A stretch of DNA of 8,967 nt, taken from contig CARUQW010000057.1 in assembly GCA_949077355.1 (NCBI GenBank), positions 1-8,967 of the forward strand, read 5' to 3'. Below the pieces are notes generated by a model that made no database searches, was not told the origin of the DNA, and saw only the letters and a list, made by a program, of their open reading frames with translations. Positions 5,047 through 8,967 of the stretch are shown here, in pieces; position 1 is the stretch's first letter; the number at the start of each line of letters is the position of its first letter. A program made the translations under genes and the position numbers. The stretch comes from an uncultured Clostridia bacterium. Its GTDB lineage: Bacteria; Bacillota; Clostridia; TANB77; CAG-508.

Positions 5047-6310
5047 TGCAACTAGTATATCGATTTACCTCTTTTCTTCTTTCTTCATCATCACTCACAA
5101 TACTTGCCTTTCCATTGGACAATTTTACCTCTGTTCCTACATTTCCATCTTTTTCTCCATTTTCTGTTATATATTCTTTATTATTAATAAATTCTCTATT
5201 GCCTAATATGTACTGATAAGTAATAAATTCTAATACTTCTGACGTATTTTCATCTTCTGAATAATACCAATCTGTTTCTGCTAATGAATATAAAATTTTT
5301 TCCCAATATCTCTTTATTATTTCTTTATCCCCTACCAGAAGACTAAACATTTTAATTTCCTCATTACAAGCTTTCTCGTAAGCCTCTTTTGTTTCATTAA
5401 ATTCTTCTTCTCTGTTAAAAGCTACTCCATCTCCTATTAAAATGATATATTTTTCGCTATCTTTTCTTCCTTCGCTTATTATTGCATCTCTTGCTAAATC
5501 AATAGCCTTTGGGTTATAATTTGCTCCTGATGCATCTAGGTCTTGTAATGTTTCTTCAATTTTCTTATTGTATTCATCTTGTGCTACTAATTCAAATTCC
5601 TTTTCAACATTTCTATATTCATTTTCCGATTTTATATTCCAATTTATTGCTTTTTTCTCTTCTCTTTCTATTCCGCCATAAATTATTAACCCAATTCTGG
5701 CATTATCACCATATCTTTCAAAAATCTTGTTCGCAACATTTTTTAAGCCTTCTTTTGATTGTTCTACTACTGTCTTCATACTTCCTGAGCAATCTAAAAT
5801 GAAATAAACATCTATTTTTTGTCCTTCTTTATAATATTCTTTTTCTATTTCTTCTTCTTTATTTTTTACTTCTTCTATTTGTTTTAATGTATCTTTTTCT
5901 TCTATTTTTACTTCAATATTCCTATCATCTTTTTTACTTTCATAATCTTGACCATTATATTTAGGATTTATCCTTAATTGTTCTTCACTTCCATAAGTAA
6001 ATTGAACAATGTATGATATACTGTCTGTCACAAATTCTCCTTTTTCATTAATTCTTATTTGAGCTGTCTCTATCCCATTTATTTGATAATTTCCGTTTTC
6101 ATCTGAATATATTCCGTCTATTTCTTTACCACTATTATCATATAATTGTATTTCATTTTCATCTTGATCAAATAATTCTATTTTTATATTACTGATAGCA
6201 TTTTCATTTTCAACATCTATATATTCTTTCACATTTCCTTCTATCATCCCTATCCCTTTGTTAGCACTGCCTACACTTGGTCCGAAGGCGCTGTGTATTA
6301 TCATTAGCAA
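5024..6310 (-). pseudogene. vWA-domain secreted surface protein, main body (frameshifted at both ends)
   Basis: The 428-residue frame has a Cna-B or SdrD-like beta domain at about residues 20-105 (GMIEGNVKEYIDVENE, then SDENGNYQING). A charged Lys/Glu linker spans 125-163, and a vWA domain covers about 167-365. The metal-dependent adhesion site shows DCSGS at 173-177 and Asp294 in LIGDG. The usual Thr of the GGTN turn appears as Ala263 in SGANYN. vWA proteins of this type are adhesins or pilus-tip proteins displayed outside the cell. This frame lacks a signal peptide: its TTG (6308-6310) has no ribosome binding site, and the real start with signal peptide is in another frame at 6404. It ends SCIDNSLRN at a stop just where the C-terminal part continues in a different frame. 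With its own promoter and terminator, the gene is a separate unit inside the ribosomal cluster. Confidence 0.8.
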
Positions 6311-6404
6311 TAGAATATATGATAATTAGCATATTACTTAAAATTAGTACTATTAAAAATATCACTATTATTTCTGTTAATTTATTTTTTAATAATTTAT
6401 GCAT
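6261..6404 (-). pseudogene. vWA surface protein, true start and signal peptide (frame broken)
   Basis: ATG at 6402-6404 with a strong GGGGGGAGG site (6408-6416) starts a frame of 47 codons: a basic start MHKLLKNKLTE followed by a hydrophobic core IIVIFLIVLILSNMLIII, a classic signal peptide or signal anchor. The frame then becomes NDNTQRLRTKCRQC and stops, while the vWA body continues one base out of phase from about 6307. Removing the 22 bases at 6308-6329 would join SNML directly to MIIHSAFGPSVG in frame, which suggests an insertion that copied part of the neighbouring sequence. The consensus promoter at 6435-6463 precedes this start. This is the first segment of the same gene as 5024-6310 and 4318-5046. 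Confidence 0.78.
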
Positions 6405-6434
6405 TTGCCTCCCCCCTTAATTCTCTTACTTCTA

Positions 6435-6463
6435 ATTTTATGATTTTTTCCTAAAAATGTCAA
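6435..6463 (-). promoter_or_regulatory. Consensus sigma-A promoter of the vWA gene
   Basis: On the minus strand TTGACA (6463-6458), a 17-base spacer and TAAAAT (6440-6435) match the housekeeping consensus at 11 of 12 positions. It lies about 30 bases before the GGGGGGAGG site of the vWA gene and downstream of the secY terminators, so the gene is transcribed independently of the ribosomal genes. Confidence 0.85.
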
Positions 6464-6494
6464 TTTTCCTTGTATTTTCAACGTATATAATAGT

Positions 6495-6579
6495 CTTTAT
6501 GCCTCGTCTTTATTTTTCCAGAACAATAGGAGCTTGATTAAAGTTATCTATTTTATAAATTATTTCTTTCAAGCCTCGT
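6495..6579. repeat. Pair of short direct repeats upstream of the vWA promoter
   Basis: CTTTATGCCTCGT (6495-6507) and CTTTCAAGCCTCGT (6566-6579) are near-identical, about 70 bases apart, in the otherwise featureless AT-rich stretch 6464-6595 between the promoter and the secY terminators. They could be operator sites or leftover insertion debris. I see no gene here on either strand. Confidence 0.25.
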
Positions 6580-6595
6580 TAAATTGTTCGTCCGC

Positions 6596-6628
6596 AAAAA
6601 ATGCCAAAAAGGTCCGTCCTTTCTGGCA
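6596..6628 (-). terminator. Second (distal) intrinsic terminator after secY
   Basis: TGCCA (6602-6606) pairs with TGGCA (6624-6628) and AAAGG (6608-6612) with CCTTT (6618-6622), with one A-C mismatch between the two blocks and loop TCCGT. On the minus strand the stem is followed by six U (6601-6596). The AAAGGACGGACCTTT heart resembles the GGGAC/GTCCC repeats elsewhere in the window. Confidence 0.75.
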
Positions 6629-6672
6629 AAATAAAACTGGGATTTTAAGGAACGTCCCTATAATCCCAGTCT
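6627..6672 (-). terminator. First intrinsic terminator after secY (possibly bidirectional)
   Basis: ACTGGGATT (6636-6644) and AATCCCAGT (6662-6670) form a perfect 9-bp stem enclosing the near-palindrome AGGAACGTCCCT. On the minus strand it is followed by UUUUAUUUU (6635-6627), six bases past the secY stop codon. On the plus strand it is followed by CTTTTTT, so it could also stop transcription coming the other way. It marks the end of the spc-type transcript here. Confidence 0.8.
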
Positions 6673-6675
6673 TTT

Positions 6676-7995
6676 TTATTCTAAGAATCCTTTATAGTGT
6701 CTCATTGCTAATTGAGATTCTAATTGTTGTACAGTTTCTAGTGCAACTCCTACAACGATTAAGATTGACGTACCTCCAAATGCAATATTTAGATTTGTAA
6801 ATCTTAATAACATTGGTAAAATTGCTATAACTGCTAAGAATAATCCTCCAAACATCGTTAATTTTGATATGATAGAAGATAAATATTCTGTTGTTGGTTT
6901 ACCAGCTCTAATTCCTGGTATAAATCCACCATTTTTCTTTATATTATTTGATACTTCTGCTGGATTAAAAGTTGCATAAGTATAGAAAAATGTAAATCCT
7001 ATAATCAATAGTAAATAAACAATGGCATTCGCTATTGAATAACCAATTCCTACATTTGATGTTGATGTAGCAATTGAGAAATTATATAGCCCTGCTAAAA
7101 ATCCTGTTTGATTTGCTATATCTGGTACAAACATTTGAATAATCATAGCTGGAAATGTCATAAAGGAAGAAGCAAAGATAACTGGCATTACACCTGCCAT
7201 AGCAAGTTTTAATGGTATATGTGTACTTTGTGCTCCTACCATTTTTCTTCCCACTACTTTTTTAGAATATTGCACTGGTACTCTTCTTTCAGCTTGTTGT
7301 ACAAATACAACACCTGCTACTAAAATTAAAGCTCCAATTACAACACCAATTGCAGTTAATAGTCCGGTCGTACTAAATCCTGCATCTGTTACCATGAAAT
7401 TCCACAAAGTTGTTAATCCACTTGGTAATCTTGAAATAATACCAATAAAGATTAATAATGAAATTCCATTTCCAATTCCTTTATTCGTAATTTGATCTCC
7501 TAGCCACATAAGCATAGAAGTACCAGCTACTAACCCTGTTACCACTAAAGCTCCTGTTAAGAAAGTTTGATCCACGAATACTCCAGAAGCTCTATAAGAC
7601 AAATATACACCTACTGCCTCTACTAGTGCTAAAACTAGTGTTAATATTTTTGTATATTTATTTATTTTTTGTCTTCCTTCTTCTCCACCTTCTTTTGTCA
7701 ATCTTTCTAAAGAAGGTATAATCATTGCTAATAACTGAATAACAATAGAAGCTGTTATGTATGGGCTAATTGACATGGCAAAAACAGAAAATCTTGAAAA
7801 TGCGCCTCCTGAAATCATATCAATTAATCCTGCAAATCCATTAGCTCCTCCCATTGCTTCATTTAATGCTATACTATTTACTCCTGGTACAGTAATATAG
7901 CATCCTAATCTAAATATTACAATTAATATTAATGTATATAATAATCTTTTTCTTACATCAGGTGTCTTTAATGCATTTTTGATTGTTTTAAACAA
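6676..7995 (-). CDS. secY: Preprotein translocase channel subunit SecY
   Basis: SecY forms the membrane channel for Sec-dependent protein export with SecE and SecG. The 439-residue product has the family length and ten hydrophobic segments, the first at about 18-36 (LLYTLILIVIFRLGCYITVP). Signatures include SISPYITASIVIQLL, LTKEGGEEGRQKINKYTK (about 99-116), GNGISLLIFIGI, the basic cytosolic loop ERRVPVQYSKKVVGRK (236-251) and THIPLKLAMAGVMPVIFASS, where the more common Asn before MAG is Ala. The start is TTG (7993-7995), immediately after the rplO stop with no spacer, and AGAGGTGA at 8001-8008 is the ribosome binding site. In most relatives adk follows directly; here two terminators and a foreign gene intervene. 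The main channel gene is intact. Confidence 0.98.
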   Translation of the reverse strand: MFKTIKNALKTPDVRKRLLYTLILIVIFRLGCYITVPGVNSIALNEAMGGANGFAGLIDMISGGAFSRFSVFAMSISPYITASIVIQLLAMIIPSLERLTKEGGEEGRQKINKYTKILTLVLALVEAVGVYLSYRASGVFVDQTFLTGALVVTGLVAGTSMLMWLGDQITNKGIGNGISLLIFIGIISRLPSGLTTLWNFMVTDAGFSTTGLLTAIGVVIGALILVAGVVFVQQAERRVPVQYSKKVVGRKMVGAQSTHIPLKLAMAGVMPVIFASSFMTFPAMIIQMFVPDIANQTGFLAGLYNFSIATSTSNVGIGYSIANAIVYLLLIIGFTFFYTYATFNPAEVSNNIKKNGGFIPGIRAGKPTTEYLSSIISKLTMFGGLFLAVIAILPMLLRFTNLNIAFGGTSILIVVGVALETVQQLESQLAMRHYKGFLE

Positions 7996-8430
7996 TTAAA
8001 TCACCTCTGTCTTTCCGCCTAAAGCTTCAATTTCTTCTTTTGCTTTCGCAGTGAATCTTTTTGCTTTAACGTTTAATTTTTTCTCTAATTTTCCAGTTGC
8101 TAATACTACGATTCCATCATTAATTTTTCCAATGATACCTTCTTCTAATAAGCTTTCAGCTGTAACATCAGTAGCTTTTGATTTGTTTAGCATTTTCAAA
8201 GTTACTTCTGTATAAGTTTTAGCATGAATATTAGTGAATCCTCTTTTTGGTAGACGTCTGTATAATGGTGTTTGACCACCTTCAAAACCACGTCTTACTC
8301 CTCCACCACTTCTTGCTTTTTGACCTTTATGTCCTCTTCCTGATGTTTTACCATTTCCAGAAGCCATTCCGCGTCCTACTCTATTTCTCTTTACTTTTTT
8401 TACAGCTGGTTTTAATTCATCTAGTTTCAT
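7996..8430 (-). CDS. rplO: 50S ribosomal protein L15
   Basis: L15 is a late-assembly 50S protein with a long extended N-terminal arm buried in 23S rRNA. The 144-residue product begins MKLDELKPAVKKVKRNRVGR and has the Gly/Arg-rich arm GNGKTSGRGHKGQKARSGGG, then FEGGQTPLYRRLPKRGFTN and the globular end with LNVKAKRFTAKAKEEIEALG. The ATG at 8428-8430 is preceded by GGAGGTG (8442-8448) at a rather long spacing of 11 bases. It abuts secY (start directly after its stop), so the two are translationally linked. Upstream, only 85 bases separate it from rpsE; rpmD, which normally lies between, is missing. Confidence 0.98.
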   Translation of the reverse strand: MKLDELKPAVKKVKRNRVGRGMASGNGKTSGRGHKGQKARSGGGVRRGFEGGQTPLYRRLPKRGFTNIHAKTYTEVTLKMLNKSKATDVTAESLLEEGIIGKINDGIVVLATGKLEKKLNVKAKRFTAKAKEEIEALGGKTEVI

Positions 8431-8460
8431 TTCTTATTTCGCACCTCCTTCTTTTATTGA

Positions 8461-8492
8461 CAGGGGACACATCTTTTCCTATGTGGTTACCC
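8461..8492. repeat. CAGGGGACA-type short repeat between rpsE and rplO
   Basis: CAGGGGACACATCTTTTCCT (8461-8480) differs from 2168-2187 at one position. Local pairing CACAT/ATGTG (8468-8472 with 8481-8485) makes a small hairpin, and ACCC (8489-8492) can pair back with the GGGG. It occupies the place where rpmD is expected. The remaining bases of the 8431-8515 gap hold only the rplO ribosome binding site. Confidence 0.6.
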
Positions 8493-8515
8493 TTAATTTG
8501 CGATACTTTTATTTT

Positions 8516-8967
8516 CTATAAAATTTCTTCTACTTTTTTACCTCTTTTTTTCGCTACTTGTTCTACTGTTTGCATAGCTTTTAACCCTTCAATAGTAGCA
8601 TGAACAACGTTTCTTGGATTGTTTGTTCCAATAACTTTTGTTCTTATGTTTTTATATCCAGCTAATTCCATTACTGGTCTAACGCTACCTCCAGCTATAA
8701 TACCAGTACCAACAGCTGCTGGTTTTAACATAACTTTTGCACTACCAAAAGTTCCAACATATTCATGAGGTACAGTTGTATCAACAATTGGTACTTCAAC
8801 TAAATTCTTTTTAGCTTCTTGAATTGCTTTTTTAATAGCATCTGGAACTTCAGCTGCTTTACCATTTCCAACACCTACATGACCATTTTCGTCTCCTACT
8901 ACTACTACAGCACTAAATCTAAAAGTTCTACCACCTTTAACAACTTTAGCAACTCTGTTAATAGCTA
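8516..8967 (-). CDS. rpsE: 30S ribosomal protein S5, N-terminus cut by window edge
   Basis: S5 contributes to decoding accuracy and mRNA unwinding at the 30S entry site. 149 residues are visible, with roughly the first 15-20 outside the window. They begin INRVAKVVKGGRTFRFSA, the end of the double-stranded RNA binding-like domain, followed by VGVGNGKAAEVPDAIKKAI, then VPHEYVGTFGSAKVMLKPA and GTGIIAGGSVRPVMELAG. The end NNPRNVVHATIEGLKAMQ...KKVEEIL is a normal S5 C-terminus. The stop is TAG (8516-8518). Its order before rplO is conserved, apart from the absence of rpmD. Confidence 0.97.
   Translation of the reverse strand, partial: AINRVAKVVKGGRTFRFSAVVVVGDENGHVGVGNGKAAEVPDAIKKAIQEAKKNLVEVPIVDTTVPHEYVGTFGSAKVMLKPAAVGTGIIAGGSVRPVMELAGYKNIRTKVIGTNNPRNVVHATIEGLKAMQTVEQVAKKRGKKVEEIL

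Noticed and set aside
5509..5802. Plus-strand open frame opposite the vWA gene
   Set aside because: Low-complexity Leu/Phe-rich product, the complement of Lys/Glu-rich coding sequence; no ribosome binding site or family resemblance.
6480..6492. Plus-strand TATAAT-like box in the vWA upstream region
   Set aside because: No matching -35 box at a proper distance and no plus-strand gene downstream.
6534..6800. Plus-strand open frame over the secY terminators
   Set aside because: It translates the terminator hairpins and antisense of the secY end; nothing supports a protein.
8247..8603. Plus-strand open frame opposite rplO and rpsE
   Set aside because: Antisense shadow of ribosomal-protein codons, with His/Leu/Phe-rich low-complexity translation.

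Overview
The window is a low-GC (AT-rich) Firmicutes chromosome segment, most likely from a Clostridia-type anaerobe. Every supported gene lies on the minus strand, so transcription runs from position 8967 down to 1. The gene order is the conserved tail of the spc ribosomal-protein cluster followed by the alpha cluster: rpsE, rplO, secY, [inserted surface-protein cassette], adk, map, infA, rpmJ, rpsM, rpsK, rpsD, rpoA. An rpsD gene between rpsK and rpoA is the Clostridia arrangement; Bacillus keeps rpsD elsewhere. Cysteine-type zinc sites in S4, L36 and adenylate kinase, strong AGGAGG-like ribosome binding sites and several TTG starts fit the same group. No tRNA, rRNA, CRISPR array or transposase gene was seen.

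Layout from high to low coordinates. At 8967-6676 are rpsE (5' end cut by the window), rplO and secY; the usual rpmD (L30) between rpsE and rplO is absent and a short CAGGGGACA repeat sits there. At 6670-6602 two tandem hairpins with U-tracts close the secY transcript. At 6463-4201 a self-contained cassette interrupts the normally adjacent secY-adk pair: a consensus promoter, a gene for a secreted von Willebrand factor A (vWA) domain protein with a Cna-B-like N-terminal domain and a VPPTG sorting-like motif, and a strong terminator. The vWA gene looks broken: a frame change just after the signal peptide, another near 5040, and a missing C-terminal membrane anchor. At 4150 a new promoter restarts transcription for adk and map. 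map is split into two frames at about 2901-2935, where a CAGGGGACA core lies in place of about 15 expected codons. At 2616-2588, overlapping the end of map, is a perfect TTGACA-N17-TATAAT promoter that should drive infA, rpmJ, rpsM, rpsK, rpsD and rpoA. The rpmJ-rpsM gap is a roughly 200-base structured leader.

The intact genes form one expression unit set: ribosomal proteins S5, L15, L36, S13, S11 and S4, initiation factor IF-1, the SecY protein-export channel, adenylate kinase and the start of the RNA polymerase alpha subunit. The unusual content is the decayed adhesin cassette, the damaged methionine aminopeptidase gene, a family of short GGGAC/GTCCC repeats at gene boundaries, the loss of rpmD, and a possible autoregulatory leader before rpsM. 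I do not see a clear new multi-gene system. The best leads are the repeat family with its link to the map lesion, and the rpsM leader.
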